NCBI GenBank assembly: GCA_030407315.1
Contig: JALQPE010002906.1
Span: forward strand, 1-64,000
Reading direction: 5' to 3'
Source of the DNA: Asparagopsis taxiformis
Lineage: Eukaryota > Rhodophyta > Florideophyceae > Bonnemaisoniales > Bonnemaisoniaceae
DNA: 64,000 nucleotides
The translations under genes were made by a program, and so were the position numbers. The notes under the pieces were generated by a model. The model saw only the letters and a program-made list of their open reading frames with translations, was not told where the DNA came from and did no database searches. Positions 43,442 to 52,817 of the stretch are shown here, piece by piece (the stretch's first letter is position 1; each line of letters opens with the position of its first letter).

Positions 43442-44221
43442 TATAAGGGCTGGAGTGGCTCTGGGGATTACAGAAAGGTGTTTTATCTGTCCGTAAAGCT
43501 TCTGGCTTGCGCATTAGGGCTGGCAGAATGCATCGATTTTTGGTCATCAGATTCTCACAACTGCAGATATGATGAATTTCGGCCATGGCCAAAATTCAAC
43601 TTTGTCGGAACGACGTAGATTTGGACTGGATGCCTCCAAGTGCATGCACTTGAAAGTGCACTTAGTCCAAAAAATTGTCCAGAGTACGCTCCCAGGCGAT
43701 GGCCTGGAAGTGTACTCTGGACAAGTTTTTGGACCTGGAAGAGGTTGAATTGCACAATGCTTGTGTTGAAATGAAACATTTATATGGCCCATTCTTTACT
43801 TGGACAGCTGAAATCCTATCTACTCGAGAGTAAAGTATATAAAAACTGGAAACAGACGGTTTTGTATTGTCAATGTGCCACAAGGCACCAAGAGTAGATT
43901 TTGCCCTCCGATAATCTATGGTTGATTTCAGAGAGGATAACCGCGTGCAGTCACAGGACATGTGTTACCAGATCCTTCCCAGAGGTCCTGGAGGTGTTCA
44001 CACCAACTCCAGCCCACTTTAACGAGTTTGAATTTCGAAAGTCAGAATCTCTGTCGTGAGAAAATTGAACCATTTCCGACCACGTGGTAGAAATTTCGTA
44101 CACTCCTCCAACCATACTAGACACAACACCCAGCTCAAACCGGGTGTAAACAACAAATGTGTTACCTAATGCCGCCTACAGCCGTCCATACCATTCCTAT
44201 ACCCTGTTTCCTGACTTCATA

Positions 44222-44796
44222 ATTCCTTCCTCACCCTTCCCTAGGTCGGAAAAGGACGGAAGTCCCTGCCGCTTACAGCGGAAGCAATTTACCAGGGATG
44301 CTTACAGCAAAGTCATCGTTACGATGACTTTGCTGTAAGAAAATAAATCATTACAGCAGCCATGATTTTTTACCCGGTAAAAAAATTCTTGGCCACTGTA
44401 ATTGAAACGCTTTCTTACAGCAAAGTCATCGTAACGATGACTTTGCTGTAAGAAAATAAATCATTACAGCAGCCACGATTTTTCACCCGGTAAAAATTCT
44501 TGCTGATTTTTTACCCGGTAAAATTTCTTTGGCCACTGCAATGGAAACGTTTCCTTACAGCAAAGTCATCGTTACGATGACTTTGCTGTAAGAAAATAAA
44601 TCATTACAGCTGCCATGATTTTTTTACCCGGTGAAAAAATTCTTGGCCACTGTAATGGAAACGCTTTCTTACAGCAAAGTCATCGTAACGATGACTTTGC
44701 TGTAAGAATCCCCGGTAAACGGCTTCCGCTGTAAGGGGCTGAGAGTTCCGTCCCCCTCCCACCTAGGGAAGGGTGAGCAAGGAATTGGGAAGTCAG
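44222..44796. repeat. Foldback block 4, longest arms
   Basis: The outer arms start with AATTCCTTCCTCACCCTTCC (44221) and end with its complement near 44790, with CCTAGG at the base of each. Four TTACAGCAAAGTCATCG palindromes lie inside (44301-44339, 44414-44452, 44554-44592, 44668-44706), separated by TTTTACCCGGTAAAA-type inverted repeats. Confidence 0.88.
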
Positions 44797-45161
44797 GAAC
44801 ATGGCTCAGCAGAACGTTTGTACGGCTGTGAGTGGCTTCCAGGAGCATTCTGTGTCATGTGTTATCTCAGCAACGTCTCTTATAGTCGAACCTCACGGGT
44901 TGTCAAGGTCTAAAACTAGTCCCCCCTACGGTCTAGCTAGTGAAATCATGTAAAGTTGTAGACTAATACAAAAATGTAGCAATCAATAGGCTTAGTAGCA
45001 CTAAACTATGACATGAAGGTCAGATGTATAGATGAAAATAGAAAGGTGGGCTAAGCGAATAATGTTGAGATGAGAAGGACAGAACTTCATAGCAGGGAAC
45101 AATAGCATAGGTTTTAATACTTCTCGTATGCTATCTATTGCTCCTGTCATACTTTTAATAT

Positions 45162-46620
45162 TCGACGGTGTGGATGTGGTCCGTGAGGACGTCCTTCTCA
45201 GTCTTCAAGTAGATGTGGCCGCGCGTGGGCAGACCATAGACTAAATTCTGCTCCCACAGGAAGATCTCCTCACCTGAAGCCGACCCCGTAATGGTAAAGG
45301 TCACCGCGATCAACTAAGACGGAATAGGGTGGCACATAAAAGTGGTTAACGGGAACCTTCCACATGTCGGCGTCCGTATGGACCAGGCATACATGACTAT
45401 AAGGTGCAGCTACTATAAAGAACCCATCGGATCCGCTCGACATCATGAAATAGGATGGGGATTGGGTAGGTCCGACTCCTCAAAATTGGGATACTCAGAA
45501 GTCCGTGTGCCCATCCTGGTCCGCAGCCCCATCTGTTTTAAGAAGCAGCCGTAATCCTGTCTTCGGGAAAAAGACAGGATCCTCACCCTCCATTCCCAAC
45601 TTCAAGAAATCCGCACAAACACCAAGAGCAAGCTCTGCCACCAACTTGTTCCTGTACATATCCAAATTCCCCTCCTCCAGCTTGTCGCACAATTCACACC
45701 GCGGCAGGGGGAGTCGCCCACGACCACCATCTATGCGGTCCTTCGCAGCACCCACGTTGTGGATGAAATGCCACGGCGAAGGATCAAAACCGGGCTTGGC
45801 GAAATCTGGGGGCTCGTCCTGTGGTTTCCTGTCTTCATAATCAGAATCAGACTGCTGGGAGGGTTTCTGTGGCTTTTCAACCTCCTCAACCAGCTGGAAC
45901 TGTCGAGAAAAGTGACTGAAGAGGTCATGCGTCGCGCTACCAGCCGTGGACGACTGCAAGAGGCCTTCCACAACAACCACCCCCATGTTGTCCAGCAACG
46001 CCGCTTCACCGCAAAGTACTATTCCACCACCGAGTCCTCAGCACCTGGCGATGCAGCTGCCAGGAATGCTGCCGCCTTTATTTCCGCCCGCACCGTCTCT
46101 ACCGTCGTAATTTCCATGTAGTACTTCATCGGGCTACCAGACGCAATTGCGCTGGGGAGAACGGCGGCCACATTCTCATCGACGATACTGTCGGGAATAG
46201 GATTTTCATGGGCGTCGTCGAACTGGAGAATCGGCTCCCGAGAACGTCCTCTGGAAGCCGACTTGGATTTCTTTGACGACGACTTTGATGAAGTCTCACT
46301 GAGCTTCCTCTTTTAAAAGTACCAAATTTGGTAGAGGGCTCGGGCGTCGCAGAAGCGGTTTCCCAGTTGCGCTTCCCAAGGATGGAGCTTTTACCCGCAT
46401 CCTTGGGTGCGCTCTCCAGCTCGACGACCTGAACAGGGCTCGCACCACCCGCCGTCGCTGTTCCACCACGACCGGAACGACTCTCTTTCAGGCAGGTACT
46501 CCTTTTGGGCATCACTTTCCCAGAAGTTTCCACTCCGGACGATGCAGACACGACAGGGGTAGTGGCAGAAACAGAGGCAGCCTCGGAATAGCTGGAAGAA
46601 TCTAATTGAGGTGGTACTAC
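45162..46620 (-). pseudogene. Broken 2-oxoglutarate/Fe(II) dioxygenase-like gene
   Basis: Reading the minus strand across several frame changes gives one consistent protein: a Ser/Lys-rich N-terminus (from ~46,620), then MKYYMEITTVETV, then LLDNMGVVVVEGLL, a cysteine pair CELC, then DQDGHTDF, then VPPYSVLVDRGDLYHYG, and a C-terminal TRGHIYLKT before a TAA near 45162. HTD, the distal His in DLYHYG and the Arg in TRGHIYL fit the Fe(II) and 2-oxoglutarate ligands of the dioxygenase fold. At least five frame changes are needed (near 46315, 46040, 45495, 45430 and 45275), one of them in an AAAA run. Substrate and subfamily are unknown. It lies within the CACTA element and is presumably cargo. Confidence 0.6.
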
Positions 46621-46901
46621 CTAAATTGGATTCTTCAAAGGCAAAGGAATGGAGGATGAAGGGATGGTCAGGGAAATGGAAGGGGAAGGGTTGGCGGAAT
46701 CATGACCACATGTGACTGGGAGCGCAGCATGTGGGATGTGTGGGTCCACCACGTAAAATTGTTTCCGCATTTACATGTCGCGGTAGCCAGTTACGCGCAG
46801 GAGCATTTTCCTGGCGTCCTTTCAAAACATAGACTTCCGATTGGGAAAGATGTTCTCAAACTTGGAGCCATTGGAGGGCCTTCCCTGGGATGTAAGTCCG
46901 C

Positions 46902-47328
46902 TCAGAACCCCTTCTTGGGCACCATCAGCGCAAAAACTTCGACAACGCGTGAGTGAATGTCGAAGCTCTTGCTCGGGTCACCCACGCTGGGAATGGAGCC
47001 ATCCAGCATCCTCAACACATCCGAAACGTTCCAATACTCGGCCACCTCCTTCACGTACCCGAAGATTTCCAACAAACCAGCAATCCATTCCTGCCCAATG
47101 GTACCAACCGAGTTCGGTTTCAGCCCGGCCCACCAACGGCTACAAGTGTAGTACGCCGTCATCTCGAGGTTGACACAATTTTGGACGTCCGGAGCACCCC
47201 TAAACGATCCGTTGAACAACAATTTCACCGTACACCCAGCCAGATTCTCCGTCGAAGAGAACTGCACGAACTCTGGCCTGTTCGGAATAGTTTTCTGCAG
47301 CCAAATCCGTTTTCAAGAATTGCTCCAT
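46902..47328 (-). pseudogene. Unidentified protein fragment
   Basis: An ATG at 47328 opens MEQFLKTDLAAENYSEQ and reads to a stop after ~44 codons. Another minus frame (46902-47267) takes over at GCTVKLLFNG and continues to VFALMVPKKGF. The join reads smoothly, suggesting one original protein with a frameshift near 47,230. Wording such as LRMLDGSIPSVGDPSKSFD is protein-like, but I recognise no domain. It may be the 5' part of the dioxygenase-like gene or a separate gene. Confidence 0.4.
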
Positions 47329-47399
47329 CGTTGCAGACTTCTTCAACCACTAGCCAACGACCTCTGATATTCACTTTGCGAGGTTCAACTTGCACTTCA

Positions 47400-49140
47400 G
47401 ACGAACTATACTGGGCAATATTGATGCATGTCTCGCTTGCTGAAGGAGATTTACTCTTCTCCGCTACTTCTCCGCTATAGTGCAGAATTATATTTCTCCG
47501 CCACTAAATTCAACCATTAAGAAACCTTTCCTGGCTTTCATTCGATCCAATGAACTGTTTCACCACAATGATTTTTCCTATGCTCATTACTTTATGCACA
47601 ATGATTGCTATTTCATCCGGGCTCGACCTACTCAATATCGTTTTGCTATCTTGTATCGCATTCCCTAAACACCATCCTGGCCAAGACGTATCCACTTCCG
47701 TTTGTTACGCAGTGATGCTCTAAGCACTAATACTGAATCTGATTTTCTCATGCACGTAGTTCCTACTCGTATACTCTACCATATTCTCGGCCCTATTCAC
47801 AAGGTGAAAACACGATGTCTCGTTGAATCGTACTCGGTGTGATATCTTAAATTAGGATACATTTATATATTGCAATGCAGACTCACTGCTCGCTTGAAAC
47901 ATGAAAATTATAAAAATTCTTCGACACTGCTGTTTCCTAACCGCCACCATCCACGTGGCCCGCTTTGACTGCCTGCCAAGTGTACTCGGAGCATACAATG
48001 ACGTTATCGATATATACCATCCAATCATCACTGGAAGCGCGGACTCCTCGTCCAGGAAAGTGCGCCATTTTTCTTACTCTTCACCTCCGCCTGTCCTGTA
48101 GGCCCCATATGCTAGTGTTTTTCCTATATTTCTGTAGTGATGACGTCATTCTAGACAATAAAAGGCGGTAGAAGATACGATAATGTGCGCCTCCTCTGCC
48201 AGATCATGTGCTTCCAAGCGTAATTCGCAGCCTAGGTATCGTTTTTCTGGGCCTCCCATCGCACCGCTCCGTTTCAAACTCATCCCTCTATTTTTCTCCT
48301 ACACGTCATTTCCGCCCGTAGAGTACTACTTAAACGAAAGATTCTGGAAATCCCTGTTTCCATCTTCATATCCGTCGGAAACAAAGCAACAACCCTGGCC
48401 GTGGAAGCCGTATAGATCATCTAAACTGCTTCCAAAGCGTAAGTTTTAGATCATCAATACGGCTTCCAAGGCCAAAGTTGTTGCTTTGTCTCCGACGGAT
48501 ATGAACCATGATGGTACGTTTCCACAACTCACGCCACTAACCCAGTTTTCTATTCGTTTTCTCTTTCTCAGGTTTCCAGTCGGTGAGTGTTCCACTTCTA
48601 CTTTCATTTATCTTTCTCTCTTACCACTTCTCCACTAATTTTCTTTTCTGCCTGTGAGTACATATCTCAATTTGGGATGCAATGGTATTTGTTAAGGTAC
48701 GTTAGTCTCCTAATCACCATCAATTTCCCTCTCCAATTCAACGTCACTAACTTGTTTCCTTTCTATACATCATTTTTTCTTCTTCTCTTCATTTCCTAGC
48801 TTATTCATGCAGCTCAATCAGTTGATAGATTTCTAGACTTTTCTAGTAGTTTTAGTTTTACTCGTCGGAATAGTGTTAGTTGTAGTAGCATTTTTAACAT
48901 AGGGATTGTTTATTCTCAATGTAGCCTGCGCAAATAAACAAATCCAGAGTGAAGCTTCCCATATCGCACCCTCTTAGATTGCTACCTATCCTACCGCGTA
49001 TACCTCTCGCTAGCTCATAGTCACTACGAAATAAAAATTCCTAGCCGTACTATTCTGTCCATTCCCATATGAATACCGTCCATGCCCCATCCTCATAGCG
49101 CTAGAACTGCCTTCCTCTACCCCAGAAAGATGCCCACGAC
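47400..49140. other. No gene seen; contains a 137-bp foldback
   Basis: AT-rich sequence in the right half of the CACTA element, with only short frames. A near-perfect foldback at 48367-48503 has ~60-bp arms (CATATCCGTCGG on the left, CCGACGGATATG on the right) around a ~20-base loop. Confidence 0.6.
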
Positions 49141-49210
49141 AGCGTGACGCTCCATCTCATCCACCACTCCCAGACACCGAATTTTACTATATCAGGACAC
49201 TACTTTTACT

Positions 49211-49560
49211 GTCTCCAGGTGCTGCCCAGGGCAGCACGAAATACTGTCTCCAGGTGCTGCCCAGGGCAGCACGAAATACTGTCTCCAGGTGCTGCCCAGG
49301 ACAGCACAAAGTACTATCTCCAGGTGCTGCCCAGGGCAGCACAAAGTACTGTCTACAGGTGCTGCCCAGGGCAGCACAAAGTACTGTCTACAGGTGCTGC
49401 CCAGGGCAGCACGAAATACTGTCTACAGGTACTGCCCAGGGCAGCACAAAGTACTGTCTACAGGTACTGCCCAGGGCAGCACAAAGTACTGTCTCCAGGT
49501 ACTGCCCAGGACAGTGAAAATCACTGTCTCCAGGTACTGCCCAGGACAGTGCACCGTGTT
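49211..49560. repeat. 35-bp minisatellite, about ten copies
   Basis: GTCTCCAGGTGCTGCCC recurs every 35 bp (49211, 49246 and so on) with minor changes. Each unit has the palindrome GTGCTGCCC-A-GGGCAGCAC. Because 35 is not a multiple of 3 and the unit lacks stops, all frames stay open, which produces spurious repetitive proteins. It lies just inside the right subterminal region of the CACTA element. Confidence 0.92.
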
Positions 49561-49689
49561 GGTTCCATCTATTGTCCCAGGCAGCGTATTTCACTATCCG
49601 GCCATGTTGCCTTGGCCAATACAAAACACTATCCGCCAACACTGCCCAGTACAGTAAATTACATCATATCCAGCTATTGAATAAATCAT

Positions 49690-49890
49690 TAATTTTTACT
49701 GTCTCCATTCACTGCCTCAGACAGTACTGTGAGACAGTGTTTTTTACTGTCTGCAGACAGTGTTCCGTACTGTCTGCCAGACAGTGCAAATCACTGTCTC
49801 CAAGTGTGGCATTAATTTTCATTTGCCGCATAGTGATTTTTACTGTCTCAGACAGTAAAAATCACTGTCTCGCAGTACTGTCTGAGGCCC
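49690..49890. repeat. Right subterminal repeats of the CACTA element
   Basis: About a dozen ACTGTCT/AGACAGT copies in both directions, including GATTTTTACTGTCT and its complement at 49841-49872. They mirror the left set at 35281-35640. Confidence 0.8.
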
Positions 49891-49911
49891 CCTTTTCAAC
49901 ACCGTAGTGGC

Positions 49912-49999
49912 ATTGCTGTCGCCGGTCGTGTCCGCCGAGATTCGAATTCCGCGGAAAAACGTAAATATTTGCAATTTCGGAATTGCCACGTATACTACA
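49912..49999 (-). repeat. Gypsy 3' LTR, remaining part
   Basis: It matches 62911-62998, ending ATACTACA on the plus strand (TGTAGTAT, the LTR start, on the minus strand). It completes the LTR begun at 34687-35259. Confidence 0.93.
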
Positions 50000-50019
50000 C
50001 AGCCCCACCCCCACACGTG
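50000..50019 (-). other. Gypsy polypurine tract
   Basis: On the minus strand the sequence GTGTGGGGGTGGGGCTG ends directly at the LTR start TGTAGTAT. This is the expected place and composition for the plus-strand primer of reverse transcription. Confidence 0.7.
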
Positions 50020-50377
50020 GACGTCCCGGCCACGCGAGGCCTTCAGGACGCGCCTGAGACACGGGCCGTGGCGCCTTTTCGGGTACAACTGCGGACGTGG
50101 CAGTTGTCCCGAAAAATCTCGTTTAAACGTACGCGGCCCGGTGGCTGATCGAATCGCCACGGCGCCGGAGCGCGCGCGTGCGCTCCGGCTCTTTCGTAAT
50201 CAACGCGGCCCGCCCGTTGGCGTCGTACGTCAATGCCTCGCTTAGGCGTTTCCCTGCAACGAATGCAGTGTCCAATTCCACCACGCGGGTGTGCTTCAAT
50301 TCAGCGCGATACGTGCGCAGGCCGCGGCCCTTTCGTGAATCTGCCAGCGGGCATTACGACAACGGTCGTCCGAAGGT

Positions 50378-50384
50378 TATTTAA
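50378..50384 (+). promoter_or_regulatory. Possible TATA box of the gypsy antisense gene
   Basis: TATTTAA stands in otherwise GC-rich sequence about 210 bases upstream of the ATG at 50592 and outside the LTR. Position and composition suit a core promoter for the plus-strand gene; there is no further support. Confidence 0.3.
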
Positions 50385-50591
50385 GCCGCGGCTTAACGTG
50401 ATAGCGATCGTCGCTCACCCTTCCTCTCACCATCGTCATCCAGGCCGTTGCCTTTCGTTCTCCCTTACCCTTTTCCCCCGCTGGGTACTACTACCTCCGT
50501 TCCTTTCGTTCTGTTGTTCCGTTTCGCCCGCGTGGCTCTCGTTTTCGTGCTCGTTGCACTGTTCGTCTTCGTTGCGTACGAACTGACCACG

Positions 50592-52817
50592 ATGGTCACT
50601 ACGCGTAGCACCGATACCCACACTCCGCGGCCCGCCGGCTCTGCTGGAGGTGGAGCGAGGAACCCTTCGCAGGGCGCTCCCTCCCTCGTCGTGGCCGGTG
50701 CGCCGCCAGCGACGGAAGCGTCCGTCGCGCCCGCCCCATCCGTTAGGGCGGGTCAAGCCGTTGCTTCGCAGGCCGTCGCCTCTTCGTCTCGCCCGACGGC
50801 TCCGTCTCGCCTGGTGGCTTCCGTGACGCCTGCCGAGGCTGCCAGGGCCGATGCCCCACGTGATGATGACGCAACGGCGTCCGACTCGGGGAATTCGTCA
50901 CCCGTCATTCCGGCCGCCGCGGCCCCGTCGACGGGTGCAGCCGCGATGACAGCGGCCGCTCGTTCGCGTCGTGCTGTGGCGGCGGCCCGCACGGGCGTGC
51001 CTCGTCGTGATGGCTCGCCGCGTTCCCCTCGCCAGGATCCCTCGCCGGAGGGTGGTGACCCCGTTGGGACAGTCGGCACCGCCTCACGTGGCGGTGCGGC
51101 GCTAAACGTAGGCGTCCTGACCCACGCGTGGGCTGCGTTGCCCCGCGTGGGCATTACGGATGACGATCTCGCCACGTTGGCCAGAGATCGTCTGGACGCC
51201 CGCGCGGTCGTCGACTATATGCGTTCCGCCGAGGATACGTGGGGGCGGGCAGCCGGGCGTCGTTTCGCCAACGGGCCACCGGGATCGGAACGTTACCAGA
51301 TCCCGGCGTCGATACGTTGCGACCGCTCGTGGTTGCGTGACGTCAACGACGCGATCTACGTCGATCGTATGGACGCCTTCCTGTGGAAGGGGACGCCCGA
51401 GGAACCGCCGTTCATCTCGGTGGCGTCCGTATTCGTATGTCCGCGGAAACTTTCCGAACGGCAACGTGCCGAATGGAAGACTGCTCTTTCGTTGAGCGTC
51501 ATCTCCAAAAGTGTCGTGTCGTACGACGACCACTTCGCGCTCCGTCACGTGAACGCAGACGACTACCGCGTGTCGCACGCGTCAGCTCCGTGGGTCGTCC
51601 CGAGCGAGCTCTACTTCCCGCCGTTGCCGGAAGTAGTAGAGGAGTTTCCGTACCCCCGTGGGTCGTCCACATTGTTACCACGCGTGGTACATTATTTCAC
51701 CGATGCCGTGAAGGACGCGCCTGCCCCCGTGAAGGAACGTTTCCTCATGGCCGTGGATATCGAACACGCAGCGATGCTCGCATGCTCGCTGTTCGTGGAA
51801 CGTCGTGTGTTCGGGCGCGCATGCCTACTGCCGGAGTCCACGTTGGACTTCCTGGCCGACTACGAGATGCTTCGTGCAATCCCGGTGGACGGTTCCGACA
51901 CGTTTGTCTCCGTTACCAGCGCGTTGGCTGAGGCTCGCGGCGCCCTTGCGTTGGGGCCGGAGTATCGCGTTGTACGCCCGATTACGCGACCGGGGACAAC
52001 CAGAGTTCGTCCAGGTACGAAGTGATGGGGCTTACGTGCCGCGGGTCGCTTCCCGTTCCGAACGCCGTCGTGGCAATCGTGCCGGTTATTTCGGCGGCCT
52101 CGGGGGCAACGAGCGCCCCCGAGGGACGCGTTCTGGCCGTCGTGGCCATCAAAACGAAGCGCCGCGTGCGCCGGATCCTCGAGAGGTCGTGCCACGCGAG
52201 GCTACGGAAGGGGGCAACGTTGCCCACGTCAGTCGTCCGGATGTGGCCACGCCGGCCGAACGCGCGCCACGGTTCGTTAGCCTGGACGACCGCGTCTCCG
52301 ATGAGGATGCCCGTCGGCTTCTCGGTACGTCGATGGCCGCTCCGCCTCGTGCGGACGGCTGGGTTATTCGTTCCCTCATCTCGTCCGTGGCTCGCGCAGC
52401 CGAAGAGTTCAGGGCCCAGACGTTGGACCTGACTGCCCGCTTGGCAACGGAACGCGCGATTTCCGAGCGTCTCGCCGCGGCGACTCGTAGTTACGCGCCG
52501 CCCGTTGGCGTTCGTAATGACCTTACGGTTATGCGAGTGGCGGCGGCTTCGGCGACCCCGCCGGGTATGGTCACGCAGCGGCGTACCTGCCACGCGACCC
52601 CGCTTCGGCGCGCCCTTCGGATACGCGCAGTCACGGAACTGCGGATCCTTACGCTAGGGATCCCGCGTCGCGTCGCGAGCGAGCCCCCGTGGTCACGCAG
52701 ACCGTCGATCCGTATGCGCCGGGCTTCGTTCAGCCCAGTCGCAGCCGCAGCCACGATAGCCGCGGCGAAGGCCCTGGTCCGTATGACCCTGCGGGCAAGC
52801 GTTCTCGTCGCTACTAG
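50592..52817 (+). pseudogene. Antisense gene of the gypsy element: disordered N-terminus, coiled coil, RS-rich tail
   Basis: It is on the strand opposite gag-pol, between the integrase and the 3' LTR. The ATG at 50592 (ACGATGG context, MVTTRSTDTHTPRP) starts a frame to 52025: an Ala/Pro/Arg-rich ~170-residue leader, then a conserved-looking domain (YVDRMDAFLWKGTPEEPPFI, PWVVPSELYFPPLP). A frame change near 52,000 leads to an RG-rich stretch (RSERRRGNRAGYFGG) and a helical coiled coil (AAEEFRAQTLDLTARLATE). A second change near 52,560 leads to an SR-type tail (SRSRSHDSRGEGPG ... KRSRRY) and a TAG at 52815. The unbroken product would be ~740 aa. The family is unknown, and RNA binding is a guess from the tail. 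Antisense ORFs at this position are known in some plant gypsy elements. Confidence 0.6.

Larger units (their letters stand above)
41160..44796. repeat. Three tandem ~1-1.6 kb units, each ending in a foldback block
   Basis: Each unit starts with a C/T-rich stretch containing CTCATG(T/C)CT (about 41185, 42265 and 43160). The second and third are preceded by the outer arm of a foldback. The units share a block with CACCAGGAGTAGATTTTG-like wording followed by CAGA(G/C)GTCCTGGAGGTG (41500-41610, 42560-42680, 43885-44005). The third unit is longer because it carries the fifth copy of the 172-bp repeat and an extra CACTA end. No gene is seen. Confidence 0.75.
35260..49909. mobile_element. CACTA-type DNA transposon, 14,650 bp, inserted in the gypsy 3' LTR
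   Basis: The left end CACTACGGTGTTG and right end CAACACCGTAGTG are perfect 13-bp terminal inverted repeats with the CACTA/TAGTG signature. GC is duplicated at both sides (35258-35259 and 49910-49911). The intact 5' LTR of the same gypsy reads TTCGTGCATTGC across the site (near 62905-62916), so the empty site is in hand. AGACAGT/ACTGTCT motifs crowd both subterminal regions, as in CACTA elements where they bind transposase. I find no CACTA transposase inside, so it is non-autonomous or too decayed to recognise. It carries fragments resembling host genes and large repeat arrays. Confidence 0.88.

Noticed and set aside
39985..44706. Regularly spaced palindromic repeats resembling a CRISPR array
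   Set aside because: The spacers are not unique, the repeats are full palindromes within larger foldbacks, and the context is a eukaryotic transposon with no cas genes.
46953..47480. 175-aa plus-strand frame
   Set aside because: The minus-strand reading of the same region is more protein-like and continues across a single frameshift; this one looks like its shadow.
49144..49680. 178-aa open frame and two overlapping frames with repeated VLPRAAQ / CCPGQH wording
   Set aside because: They are translations of the 35-bp minisatellite in rotating frames, not a gene.
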